Shown here: positions 19,803 through 28,372 of the stretch, in pieces | Position numbering within the stretch: the stretch's first letter is position 1 | Layout of the letters: each line of letters begins with the position of its first letter | NCBI GenBank assembly: GCA_963825595.1 | Contig: CAWGUE010000022.1 | Location: forward strand, 1 to 64,000 | DNA: 64,000 nt | Reading direction: 5' to 3' | Source of the DNA: JARFQH01 sp963825595 | GTDB taxonomy: Bacteria; Desulfobacterota; Desulfobacteria; Desulfobacterales; SG8-13 | Position numbers and translations under genes: made by a program | The notes under the pieces: generated by a model | Told to the model about the DNA's origin: nothing | The model's input: only the letters and a program-made list of their open reading frames with translations | Database searches by the model: none

Positions 19803-20132
19803 TCACGAATCCATCCTGATATGTTTCGTCATTTCCGACAAGTTGATTTCGCGCTTGCCGGTTTTGTCAAATTTCAGCGCGCGATTGCTGAAGTCCTTTG
19901 CATCGATTTTTTCTTTGACCCACTTGTGCCAGGTTTCTTTCTGAGAAGAGATAATCGCGTCAAAATCCTTGTTTGGATCGAAAAGGGATAGCGCATCATC
20001 CACGATCCAGACACAAAAATGGCATTTCTTATCACCACTTCCAGAAACAGTAAAAAAATAGCGGAATTGGGAACTTCCCGGCTTCAGCCCCTCCTGGATC
20101 TGATAGGCGTTATAGGACCAAGTTTTTTCCAT
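19803..20132 (-). CDS. Conserved-looking hypothetical protein
   Basis: 109 residues, soluble, with alternating strand-like segments (FRYFFTVSGSGDKKCHFCVWIVDDALSLF) and a helical charged tail (TWHKWVKEKIDAKDFSNRALKF). A KCHFC pair might bind a metal. AGGAGG-like bases (CATAGGAGG) precede the start. It lies 144 bases downstream of the primase-like gene on the same strand, so the two may be cotranscribed. No family recognised. Confidence 0.6.
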   Translation of the reverse strand: MEKTWSYNAYQIQEGLKPGSSQFRYFFTVSGSGDKKCHFCVWIVDDALSLFDPNKDFDAIISSQKETWHKWVKEKIDAKDFSNRALKFDKTGKREINLSEMTKHIRMDS

Positions 20133-20276
20133 TTTTTCCTCCTATGAAATTTACGTTCGAGCTGTTTGGGTCGATCGCCTCCGAGGCAACCGTGCCCAAG
20201 ATAGAGATTTCTAACTAGTGACAGGATGGCGCAGATAAATTCCGTATCGCTGCCGTTGTATTTGACGAAAGTTATG

Positions 20277-21614
20277 CTATGCGGTCACATTCAAACTGCC
20301 GGTTCTCCACAGGGCGACGGCACTGTAAACCCTGGCCCAATAGTTTGCTTTTTCTTCTGCCGGATATTTGAAGAAATCCTGCGTCCAGCCATGGGCGGGG
20401 TCTTGATACAGGTCTCGCAGCACATTGGCAATATGCTTCGGTTTCCAATTGGCATGGATGTAGAAGTCATAGACCAAGCCGACCAGGTTTTTCGGTTGAA
20501 GTGCCGATGGGTTAGGGAAGTAAAGAATATTTCGGGCCCAATCCGGGATGTTCGGCTCCTCTTTGGCTTTTTCCAACGCCTTGCCCCGTGGAATATCGGT
20601 TTCACCGTCGAAATCCTGGTGAAATGCATAAAGATCCGATTTTTGGTACTCCCTGATGAAATCAATCAGGGTTTCGTTAGAATTGGGTATATCGCCGGTA
20701 TACCTTTGGGCATGCGTTGCTGCCAGTTTCAAATCCCACATACAGTCGATGATGAGATCCATATCATTTTCTTGCCCGATGGCCCGCCCATCAAAAACCG
20801 CCCCGATGACGTCCACAAGCGGCGGTTGATGATCGTTGCCATATTTTTCCTGGTTTTTCTTGTGCAAACTGAATGGACTGCGTATGGAGCGCATGAACGG
20901 TGAGCCTTCGCTCCAGGTATTGTCCAAATTGATGCAGCGTTCAAGGCTGTCGGAAATCGTGACCGGATACAGACCTTTTGTTTCACTGTCCCGAAAGGCG
21001 TCCATGGTCATCAGGGCAATATACTCGGTGAGCTTACCCAGGCCGCTGAAAGCTCGCGCCGCATCGAGGGCCACCCCGAATTTACGCCGAAGATCGTGTG
21101 GGTCGATGTAGTTGCAGGCCTTTATGAGATCTTCTTCCAGATAGCCTATTTCCACAAGCGCCTGCGTCGCAGGATCACCGAGTTGGTTCTGAAAAAGGAA
21201 GTGACCACCGGAGGGTGTGTAATCTAAAAGATAGGGCAGCCCCCGCGAGCGAAAGATCTGTTCGATGAAAGCAGCTACGGGCACGATTTGTTCGAAATAT
21301 TTTTTCTGGGTCTCTTTTTCCGCATACAACCGATGGTTTTCGTCACCGAGGAAAATCTCGAAATCAATCGGCATCAGAACCGACTGGGACCTTTCGCCAA
21401 TGATGGGAAGATGGACCTGCAGCGCGCGTTCGAGGGTACAGTGCCCCAGCTGATCCAATGGTGCCGCCAAGGCGGGAAACGCCGGATCGCATCCTTCGGC
21501 TGCCAGTTCATTTCCAGTCGCAATAAAAAAGTCGTAATATTGGAAACAGTTTTTCAGGTGGACGAACACTTGGCGATAGTATTCCTGGGGACGCACAGGC
21601 AGCCTCCTTGTCAT
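20277..21614 (-). CDS. Candidate archaeo-eukaryotic-primase-like protein
   Basis: 445 residues, no membrane segment. No named family was recognised, but three elements occur in the order seen in AEP primase-polymerases. An acidic pair comes after hydrophobics (LMPIDFEIF, D84 and E86, motif I). YTPSGGHFLF (S135-H138) resembles the SGxGxH motif II. INLDNTWS (D231, motif III candidate) is closely followed by IRSPFSLHKK (R245-K252), like the RLPGSLHxKT signature. The remaining ~190 residues are helical and rich in aromatic residues (NYWARVYSAVALWR). If correct, it would synthesise primers or short DNA. This is inference from motifs; a profile search is needed. Confidence 0.5.
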   Translation of the reverse strand: MTRRLPVRPQEYYRQVFVHLKNCFQYYDFFIATGNELAAEGCDPAFPALAAPLDQLGHCTLERALQVHLPIIGERSQSVLMPIDFEIFLGDENHRLYAEKETQKKYFEQIVPVAAFIEQIFRSRGLPYLLDYTPSGGHFLFQNQLGDPATQALVEIGYLEEDLIKACNYIDPHDLRRKFGVALDAARAFSGLGKLTEYIALMTMDAFRDSETKGLYPVTISDSLERCINLDNTWSEGSPFMRSIRSPFSLHKKNQEKYGNDHQPPLVDVIGAVFDGRAIGQENDMDLIIDCMWDLKLAATHAQRYTGDIPNSNETLIDFIREYQKSDLYAFHQDFDGETDIPRGKALEKAKEEPNIPDWARNILYFPNPSALQPKNLVGLVYDFYIHANWKPKHIANVLRDLYQDPAHGWTQDFFKYPAEEKANYWARVYSAVALWRTGSLNVTA

Positions 21615-21684
21615 ATGGTTTAATTTATCTTAAACATTCGGGCGCGTCTGCGCAAATTCAACGCCACCGTTTGATTATTTCACA

Positions 21685-22197
21685 CTATTCCCACCCCGAG
21701 TAATTCAGCGATATGGGTGCCGTGACCCGTTTCAGGTAGGCAAAATGCAGGTCATTTGCCTGGCGGATGTGGAACAGGTCGTGGGCCAGCCAGTTGGCCA
21801 GCAGCAATTCGGCAGACATGGGGCCCAATTTGGGATGGTGGTGGGTGGCCTGCCAGTCGGGTGAATCCAGCCTGTCGAGCCATTTCAGGGAGTTTTCGCG
21901 TTCTGCAAAAAAATTGTCCAGAGATTTATGCAGGTCCCTTTGGTTGTATCTGTGTTGGATCACCCAGCCCTCGGGATCGATGGCCGGCCACGCCTTCTCG
22001 GAGTCGTCGAGGACAAGCGCCAGTCTTGGCCTGAAATCTTTCCTTTCTTCATCGCAAAGATGATTGATGACCTCCAGTAGGGACCATCGGTCCGCACCGG
22101 GTTTCCAGCGAGCTTGCTCGTCTGAAAGGTTCATAAATAGATGCTTGAACATGTCACCGTTGATCTTCAAATGCGCGATGATCTGTTGGTGATCCAT
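21685..22197 (-). CDS. DinB-family protein
   Basis: 170 residues of the DinB/YfiT four-helix bundle. The three metal-binding histidines are apparent: LLEVINHLCDEE, then NWLAHDLFHIRQANDL. The GADRWSLLEVINHL entry is typical. DinB proteins are divalent-metal enzymes, often thiol (bacillithiol, mycothiol) S-transferases; the substrate here is unknown. ATG 22197 (MDHQQI) is preferred to the earlier frame start because AGAGGC precedes it. Confidence 0.85.
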   Translation of the reverse strand: MDHQQIIAHLKINGDMFKHLFMNLSDEQARWKPGADRWSLLEVINHLCDEERKDFRPRLALVLDDSEKAWPAIDPEGWVIQHRYNQRDLHKSLDNFFAERENSLKWLDRLDSPDWQATHHHPKLGPMSAELLLANWLAHDLFHIRQANDLHFAYLKRVTAPISLNYSGWE

Positions 22198-22413
22198 TTT
22201 TAGCCTCTGCTGTTCTTTTAAAATCAAAACCGATAGAATTCCTTATACTATAAAACTTTCCCATGTTTGTTAAAATTAGAAACGCTCAGGTTAGGTTTTA
22301 ATATATTCATGATTAACGCAGACGCCACTTGCGGGGCAGGTCATATCTGATTAATGTCCTTCATATGAGTCTTGATCGAGCGCCTAAAATTTCTCGCGAT
22401 TGCCGGGGCGAAC

Positions 22414-22791
22414 ATGAAAATGAACCAGGATAACGGAAGAATGACAGTCTATTACGACGGTGCCTGCCCAACATGCGTCAAGGACCGCTGTAACTATGAA
22501 AGACTCTCCGGCAAGGCCGGCAGGGATGTCGTCTGGTTCGATATTACCGGACAGGATGAGTTTTTGCGAAAAATCGGTATCGATCCAGAAAAGGCCCTGA
22601 CGGAGCTTCACATCAAAACCGAGAACCAGCAGATTCTGTCGGAGATCGATGCTTACATCGTATTGATGTATAAGGTGCCGATTTTACGGCCTGTTGCCTG
22701 GTTGATCGGGCTTCCTTTGATTCGACCGATCCTCGCGAAAATTTACCACCGCCGGGTCAATCGTCGTTTGAAGAGCAACGGGAGGTTGTGA
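22414..22791 (+). CDS. DCC-family thiol-disulfide oxidoreductase-like protein
   Basis: About 125 residues. The family signature YDGACPTCVKDRCNYERL carries the DxxCxxC motif, followed by DVVWFDITG, then a helix and LRPVAWLIGLPLIRPILAKIYHRRVNR, the usual amphipathic end. DCC proteins have a thioredoxin-like fold and are thought to be disulfide oxidoreductases. An extra Cys three residues beyond the motif is unusual. The start is uncertain: ATG at 22414, 22420 or 22441 are all possible. Confidence 0.85.
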   Translation: MKMNQDNGRMTVYYDGACPTCVKDRCNYERLSGKAGRDVVWFDITGQDEFLRKIGIDPEKALTELHIKTENQQILSEIDAYIVLMYKVPILRPVAWLIGLPLIRPILAKIYHRRVNRRLKSNGRL

Positions 22792-22844
22792 TTGATTTGT
22801 CAATATGGTGAACAACATGTCATCTCTACATAAAGAGGACGACC

Positions 22845-23447
22845 ATGATCATCAAACAGCTCGAAATCGGCACCATGGACAATTATTGCTACATCGTCGG
22901 CTGCGAAAAGACCCGCAAAGCCCTGGTGATCGATCCCGGCCATGATGTCGAACAAATTGTGTCTGCGGCCGAAAAAGAAGGCCTCGAAATCGTCAGCATC
23001 GTCAACACCCACGCGCACGGTGACCACACCGCAGGCAATGCAAAATTAAAGGCCCTGACCGGTGCGAAAATCATCATCCATGCCCTCGATGCCGCTGGAT
23101 ACCCCGAGGCCGATATTCTGTTGAAAGATGAAAAAAGCCTTCAATTGGGCGATATAACTTTTGATGTCATTCACACTCCCGGGCATACACCTGGCGGTAT
23201 TTGCCTGCATGCGCAGGGGAACCTTTTTACGGGCGACACCCTGTTCGTTGGCGATAGCGGACGCACCGACCTGCACGGCGGCCATCGCCCGACATTGGGC
23301 CATTCGATCCGCCGCCTGATGGCGCTGCCGGATGATACCATTATCTGGCCGGGCCATAACTACGGTCCCACGCCTTCTTCGAGCATCGGCTGGGAAAAGC
23401 GAAACAATGTCAATGCCAAGGAATACGGCTACTATGTGGCAGACTGA
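22845..23447 (+). CDS. MBL-fold metallo-hydrolase (glyoxalase II-like)
   Basis: 200 residues. NTHAHGDHTAG is the HxHxDH dimetal site, HTPGHTPGG supplies the next histidine, GDTLFVGDSGRTDL the bridging aspartate and WPGHNYGP the last histidine. The form matches the short thioesterase-type MBL proteins close to glyoxalase II and persulfide dioxygenases, which hydrolyse glutathione or CoA-like thioesters. GAGGACGACC lies before the start. It follows the DCC gene by 53 bases and may share its transcript. Confidence 0.88.
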   Translation: MIIKQLEIGTMDNYCYIVGCEKTRKALVIDPGHDVEQIVSAAEKEGLEIVSIVNTHAHGDHTAGNAKLKALTGAKIIIHALDAAGYPEADILLKDEKSLQLGDITFDVIHTPGHTPGGICLHAQGNLFTGDTLFVGDSGRTDLHGGHRPTLGHSIRRLMALPDDTIIWPGHNYGPTPSSSIGWEKRNNVNAKEYGYYVAD

Positions 23448-23748
23448 CTGACGCGATTGGCAGGTCAAAGGTGAATACCTCCACCCGTTGACGTTTTTTT
23501 AAATGATGTCATATCTTGTTGACGAAACACAACATGTCGAAGTAATAATGTATTTAGCTCAGATTGAATCCTGATTTTCCGACCCTCTTTCTACGTTGTC
23601 TCTGCATCCTTACAATTCAAAGTGTTAATTTCCTGATTTGAATCCACTATAGGCTGAGGGAGCTGATTTTTTACGGGCGGTGCAGATTGGATTCGAAAAA
23701 GTTCAATTGTTGTGTGCTGGCCAAACATTGGATTCATAGGTCGCAACC

Positions 23749-24693
23749 ATGTCACTCAAAAAAACTGTCGGTCTTGTTCTTGGTAGTGGGTCTTCGCGCG
23801 GTTGGGCCCATATCGGTGCCATTGAAGCGCTGGAAGATGAAAATATCCCGATCGATCTCATTGTTGGATGCAGTGTCGGCGCCTACGTTGGCGCTATCTA
23901 TGCCAGTGGGAGCCTCAAAAGTCTGAAGGATTTTGTCCTCAGGATGGATGGCAAAAAGGTCTTTTCCTATTTTGACATTGTATTTCCACGGTCCGGTCTT
24001 TTAAATGGCACAAAGAGACTCCGGGAACTATTTTCTATGCACACCGATGTACAAAATTTTTCTGAATTAAAAATCCCCTTGATTACGGTTGCTACGGATC
24101 TCGAAACGGGGCAGAAAGTAGTCATAAACTCCGGCAGTATATTGGATGCTCTCCGGGCCAGCATGTCAATACCCGGCCTTTTTGCTCCCGCGAAACTTAA
24201 GAATCGATGGCTCGTGGATGGTGGCCTGTTGGAACCGGTACCCGTAAGTGTTGCCAGGGCAATGGGAGCTGATATTGTGATTGCGGTTGATCTCAGCAGC
24301 AGGGTCGCTTCAAAGGTTAACCGGAGAAAAACAACATTACAAACGCCTAATAAAAACTGGGACCAAGAAGAGAGTCAAAATGAACTGATAAAGAAATTGT
24401 CAGATTATTACGAAAGCGCTGAATTAAGTTTTAAAAACAAAATCAATGTTCTCTTAAAAAAAGAAGCTTCAACCCCCGATATCGTTGAAACTGTTACGAG
24501 CTCGTTTAACATAATGCAAGATCGGATAAATCGTATAAACCTCGCGGTGACCCCGGCGGATGTTTTGATAAGACCCCAACTTGGCGGATTGAAGATGTTC
24601 GATTTTGACCAGGTTGAAGATACAATCGAAGAAGGGTATTTAAGGGTAAAGGAGAAAATTGAAAACATAAGGTGGCTGCTCGAATCTTCGTGA
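23749..24693 (+). CDS. Patatin-like phospholipase, RssA/NTE type
   Basis: 314 residues with the complete Ser-Asp dyad machinery: oxyanion motif GSGSSRGWAHIGAIEAL, nucleophile GCSVG and catalytic Asp in VDGGLLEPVPV. DLETGQKVV and SIPGLFAPAK are typical of the NTE/RssA branch. The C-terminal ~110 residues are Lys/Glu-rich and helical. No signal peptide, so it is cytoplasmic or peripheral. It is unrelated in detail to the frameshifted lipoprotein patatin at 6.7-8.1 kb. The 23448-23748 spacer upstream shows no other feature. Confidence 0.88.
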   Translation: MSLKKTVGLVLGSGSSRGWAHIGAIEALEDENIPIDLIVGCSVGAYVGAIYASGSLKSLKDFVLRMDGKKVFSYFDIVFPRSGLLNGTKRLRELFSMHTDVQNFSELKIPLITVATDLETGQKVVINSGSILDALRASMSIPGLFAPAKLKNRWLVDGGLLEPVPVSVARAMGADIVIAVDLSSRVASKVNRRKTTLQTPNKNWDQEESQNELIKKLSDYYESAELSFKNKINVLLKKEASTPDIVETVTSSFNIMQDRINRINLAVTPADVLIRPQLGGLKMFDFDQVEDTIEEGYLRVKEKIENIRWLLESS

Positions 24694-24961
24694 AAGCCTG
24701 CTGTCCGTTCTTTTTTTATAGCTCACCGTTAGAAATCGTTGATACGGTTTAGTGCACCAATCGAAAAAAACGACTCTCAACTCTACAAATTTTTTGGTCA
24801 TTCGGGTTTCCAGCACGATATGATGCCGGTGCAGACCGATTGATATCTGGGGGCAGGACACGATCAAAAAAATCAAATAAGTCGTTCGGTCAGCCTGCAG
24901 CGGAGATCCGGGTCCATGCACTCGCAAGGCAACAACCGTTGCGAAGCGTGCGGTGAGGAAC

Positions 24962-25726
24962 ATGAGGGTCACGGGCAAACAGGTCATAGAAGGAAAAATC
25001 GCGGATTTTATTTCTCGGCAGCCGGTGCGCGAGGCACTGGCGTATCTGGCCGATGCGCTTCCCGGAGGTGCTGTCATCTACCTCGTCGGCGGAGCAATTC
25101 GCAACCTGATCCTCGAGGTCTTTCACGGCCGCTGTTTGTCCATAGATGACATCGACCTTTTCGTCGGTGGTGTCGCAGAAGACATTCACTTGGCGGAAAT
25201 CTTCCCGGAGGAACGCTGCATCACCACAGATCTTGGTGGAGTGCGTTGGAAACCCGCCGGATCGGCCTACGACATTGATATTTGTTTGTTGAAGGATTTT
25301 ATCATTATCAAAAAATACCGTCTTGACCCTCATCTTGAAAATCTACTTGATAGCCTTGATTTTACCATGAACACGTTGGCTTTCGACATTCACAGCCGGC
25401 GGCTGCATGAAAGAAACGCTCTTACGGACATCCAAAAACAGGTGATGGCCTTCAATACACTGAGGTTGTACACCAAGACCACCATCGCCTACCGAACGTT
25501 GGTGTTGCGACACAAAACCGGTTTCACGCTGTCGCAGGACGTATTCGATTTTGTCAAAAAGGCGATCGATCTCGATACGCTCATGGCGGTAAAACAGATC
25601 CTCAACACCCGTTTCGGCAAGAACAGAATGCAAGCGATTCTGGATGATTACGACGGCATTTGTTCGTTCGGCAGTTTCGACGACTACCGTCGCCATGCCG
25701 CGGAGTCGATGACGGGTGAAGCCTGA
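24962..25726 (+). CDS. CCA-transferase/poly(A) polymerase-like head domain protein
   Basis: About 254 residues. VIYLVGGAIRNLIL and SIDDIDLFVGG match the GG(x)R and DxD motifs of class II nucleotidyltransferases. DLGGVRWKPAGSAYDIDICLL gives the third acidic strand, and LDSLDFTMNTLAFDIHSRRL the RRDFTxNA-like segment. Compared with full tRNA nucleotidyltransferases (about 400 residues or more) the body and tail domains that grip tRNA are mostly missing. It may be a stand-alone NTase with another target. ATG 24962 follows GTGAGGA; GTG 24953 is an alternative. Confidence 0.75.
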   Translation: MRVTGKQVIEGKIADFISRQPVREALAYLADALPGGAVIYLVGGAIRNLILEVFHGRCLSIDDIDLFVGGVAEDIHLAEIFPEERCITTDLGGVRWKPAGSAYDIDICLLKDFIIIKKYRLDPHLENLLDSLDFTMNTLAFDIHSRRLHERNALTDIQKQVMAFNTLRLYTKTTIAYRTLVLRHKTGFTLSQDVFDFVKKAIDLDTLMAVKQILNTRFGKNRMQAILDDYDGICSFGSFDDYRRHAAESMTGEA

Positions 25727-26014
25727 CGCAATAAATTCGGTCGATGCATGCAGTCTTGTAAAATGCTTCTATTATTTATGTTGCAAAACGGGCATCTTGA
25801 ATTAAAATACCTTGACCTCCCACTATATCTCATTTAGAAAATAACAAGATGCAGTTTCCCCACGCACAGAACCCGGGCTGATTTGACACTGGAAGAAATT
25901 CCCTCCCTGCACGCATCCATGCTTCGTGAGATGATGTTACCGGCTGAAGACAAACCGTGTCGGTGAATACCGTCCCTTCGAATTTAAAAGACACTCAATA
26001 TTAAGGAGGAAAAA

Positions 26015-26566
26015 ATGAGAAACTTGACGCTTAATTATGAAACGCTCATCAAGGTTACTCGATCCTTATCCGGCTCGAGGGATCCTGAAAAAATTATCAA
26101 ATTAACGGTAGAGAGCATAAAATCAGCACTAGGCATCAAGGGATGCGCGTTATTTCTGATGAACCGCGAGTCGAAAGAATTGGGCGTGGCCGCTTCGACA
26201 GGGTTGAGCACGGAATATCTGAACAAGGGAACGGTGAGCGCGCTGCGCTCCATTGCTGACTCTCTCAAGGATGGCCCGGTAGCGGTTTATGATGTCGGCG
26301 ATGATCCCAGAATCCAATATCCTGAGGCCGCTAAAAAAGAGGGGATTGCCTCGATCCTTTCGGTTCCCATCATGGTGGGGGACGAGTCTATCGGAGCCAT
26401 CCGGGTCTACACATCCGATAAATGGGAATTTACCCTGGACGATGTGAATTTTGTCCAGGCCCTGGCCCAAATCGCCGGCATCCTCATTGAAACGAGCCGA
26501 CTGCACCAAGGCCAGAACGAATACATTGACGTCCTGGCCACGCGCTGCGAATCTCCGGCGCTATAG
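26015..26566 (+). CDS. Stand-alone GAF-domain protein
   Basis: 183 residues forming one GAF domain: SGSRDPEKIIKLTVESIKSALGIKGCALFLMNRESKELGVAASTGL, then SILSVPIMVGDESIGAIRVYT and a closing helix VNFVQALAQIAGILIE. There is no output domain, so it should act as a small-ligand or redox sensor through a partner. The ribosome site AAGGAGG at -8 is strong. A hairpin terminator follows. No cognate kinase or cyclase is adjacent. Confidence 0.85.
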   Translation: MRNLTLNYETLIKVTRSLSGSRDPEKIIKLTVESIKSALGIKGCALFLMNRESKELGVAASTGLSTEYLNKGTVSALRSIADSLKDGPVAVYDVGDDPRIQYPEAAKKEGIASILSVPIMVGDESIGAIRVYTSDKWEFTLDDVNFVQALAQIAGILIETSRLHQGQNEYIDVLATRCESPAL

Positions 26567-26603
26567 TTGGTGTCCATCCATAAATGGCCTTTTTTCCACT
26601 GGG

Positions 26604-26626
26604 TCCCGCCTATGGCGGGATTTCGT
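26604..26626 (+). terminator. Hairpin terminator after GAF gene
   Basis: TCCCGCC TAT GGCGGGA followed by TTTCGTTTCT forms a short G+C-rich stem with a partial T-tract, 38 bases after the GAF stop. The same core (TCCCGCC/GGCGGGA) recurs in the palindrome at 55571. Confidence 0.6.
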
Positions 26627-26656
26627 TTCTATCTCAGAGCATAAATGGAGTCAGTG

Positions 26657-27217
26657 ATGATAAACATTGTTGGAATCTCAGGTAGTCTCAGGAAGCATTC
26701 CTATAATGCCGGTCTGTTACGGGCAGCGGTAGAAGCTTCTCCCGATGGATGCCTAATAACAATCCATCCAATCAAAGAATTCCCATTGTACAATGGGGAT
26801 ATCGAGGATACAGAGGGCATTCCAGCGGTTGTGGCCGATCTGAAGGATCGTATCGCTGCTGCCGACGGTTTGTTGATGGTGACGCCCGAAAATAACAATT
26901 CGATCCCTGGAGTGTTCAAAAACGCCATCGACTGGTTGACACGGCCGCCCGATGACCGCTTTCGTGTGTTTTCGAATCGACCTGTGGGGCTCTTGGGCGC
27001 GACTCCCGGCAACTTTGGTACCGCCTTCTCACAATATGCATGGCTCCCTGTTTTGCGTGTATTGGGGGCACAGGTCTGGTCCGGGAGACTTTTGTGGGTC
27101 AGCGGCGCGATGAGCAAATTCGACAAGGAAGGCAATTTGACCGATGAAAGCGTAATGAAACAGCTCACCAAGTACATGAATGGTTTTGCTGAATTTGTTG
27201 CGCGATTGAAAGCATGA
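26657..27217 (+). CDS. NAD(P)H-dependent FMN reductase
   Basis: 186 residues of the flavodoxin-like FMN reductase family. GISGSLRKHSYNAGLLRAA is the FMN-phosphate-binding loop, LLMVTPENNNSIPGVFKNAIDWLTRP the isoalloxazine-binding loop (usual form PEYNxSxPGxLKNAIDW, here Asn for Tyr) and LGATPGNFGTAFSQ the last contact loop. Members reduce free flavins, quinones or chromate. ATG 26657 is preferred, with GGAG 9 bases upstream. Confidence 0.9.
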   Translation: MINIVGISGSLRKHSYNAGLLRAAVEASPDGCLITIHPIKEFPLYNGDIEDTEGIPAVVADLKDRIAAADGLLMVTPENNNSIPGVFKNAIDWLTRPPDDRFRVFSNRPVGLLGATPGNFGTAFSQYAWLPVLRVLGAQVWSGRLLWVSGAMSKFDKEGNLTDESVMKQLTKYMNGFAEFVARLKA

Positions 27218-27276
27218 CAGCAACGGTGGATCTGTCATGCTGTAGTGTTTGCCGGCTCGGAGGAGTCAACTGAATT

Positions 27277-27819
27277 ATGTCTGAAAAAGAGAATCCCGTC
27301 GAAAGTTTTCCCTGGAACATATGGCAGCCGCATGAGGAGACCAATCGTTTCCGGAGTGCCGAAGGTCAGCCCGGCCGGATCATCAGCGGCCGCCTGCTGC
27401 CTGGGTGCGATTTCGTTAAGGGTATAATCGAAGTGGCCAAATTCCACCGGGTTAAAGCGGCCTGGGTGAACGGGTTCGGCAGTCTTGCCAAAGCGGTTTT
27501 TTCGCCTGCCTTACAGTTCAGTGAGTCGATGCCGGGTCGCGTGGAGCGTCAGCGGAACATTTCGCTGCCCGGGCCCATCGAGATGTGGTCCGGCATGGGC
27601 CGACTGGGCATACCGGGTGACGGCGAGCCTTGCATTCATTTTCACGGCCTGGTGGTGACCCCGGACGGTCGACTCTACGGGGGGCACTTTTTCCCCGGCG
27701 GCAACACCGTTTATGCGACCTTCGAGGTACATATCCAGGAGGTCCTCGGCGTGGAATTCAAACTGGAGATGGATGCGGAGGTGGAAGTTCCCCTGATCGA
27801 GCCGAAAGAGAAAAAGTGA
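27277..27819 (+). CDS. PPC-domain (DUF296) protein
   Basis: 180 residues. The PPC/DUF296 core is visible in GRIISGRLLPGCDFVKGIIEVAKFHRVKAAWVNGFGSLAKAVF and in PCIHFHGLVVTPDGRLYGGHFFPGGNTVYATFEVHIQEV. The GGH residues form a metal-binding site in the bacterial trimers. A preceding ~40 residues are not in the family core. Bacterial members have unknown function; plant ones are fused to AT-hook DNA-binding motifs. It is the first of three closely spaced genes (PPC, NTPase, endonuclease V). Confidence 0.8.
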   Translation: MSEKENPVESFPWNIWQPHEETNRFRSAEGQPGRIISGRLLPGCDFVKGIIEVAKFHRVKAAWVNGFGSLAKAVFSPALQFSESMPGRVERQRNISLPGPIEMWSGMGRLGIPGDGEPCIHFHGLVVTPDGRLYGGHFFPGGNTVYATFEVHIQEVLGVEFKLEMDAEVEVPLIEPKEKK

Positions 27820-27847
27820 GCAACCACCATTTGCTGTTGTGAGCCCG

Positions 27848-28372
27848 ATGCGGCTGAAATACCCAAAGACGTTGATCACCGGCTTGCCGGGGATCGGGAA
27901 AACCACCCTTGTCCGAAATGTCCTCGAACGAATGAAGCCGATCCGGGTCATCGGCTTTTACACGGCAGAAGTAAAGTCTAAGGGATGCCGCGTCGGTTTC
28001 GAATTGCGGGGGTTTGAGGGCGAGCGCCGCTTGTTGTCACATACGAAGTTTGGCGGTCCTCATCGGGTTGGTAAATACGGTGTCGATACGGAAGGATTTG
28101 AAGAATTTATAGCAGAGCTCGATTTGCTGCAAGCGAACGCCGGGCTGATTGTGATCGATGAAATCGGAAAAATGGAGCTGTTCTCGAGCATTTTTAGCGA
28201 CCTGGTCGGGGACATTCTATGCGCTGACAAACAGCTGCTTGCTACCGTCGCGTCGAAGGGTGGCGGACTGATACGGGAAATAAAACAGAGACCGGATGTT
28301 CATTTGTTTGAAGTCACCCGCCATAACCGTGGCCGCCTGCCGCTGCAAGTCCTTCAAGGGCAATGCATATGA
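27848..28372 (+). CDS. THEP1-family nucleoside-triphosphatase
   Basis: 174 residues. LITGLPGIGKTTLVRNVLE is the P-loop, GFYTAEV the family-specific strand, and LIVIDEIGKMELFS the Walker B with the DEIGKMEL hallmark of the THEP1/NTPCR family. Human NTPCR and thermophilic THEP1 hydrolyse NTPs slowly with broad specificity; the cellular role is unclear. ATG 27848 is preferred over GTG 27839. The stop overlaps the endonuclease V start (ATGA), so the two are probably translated together. Confidence 0.9.
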   Translation: MRLKYPKTLITGLPGIGKTTLVRNVLERMKPIRVIGFYTAEVKSKGCRVGFELRGFEGERRLLSHTKFGGPHRVGKYGVDTEGFEEFIAELDLLQANAGLIVIDEIGKMELFSSIFSDLVGDILCADKQLLATVASKGGGLIREIKQRPDVHLFEVTRHNRGRLPLQVLQGQCI

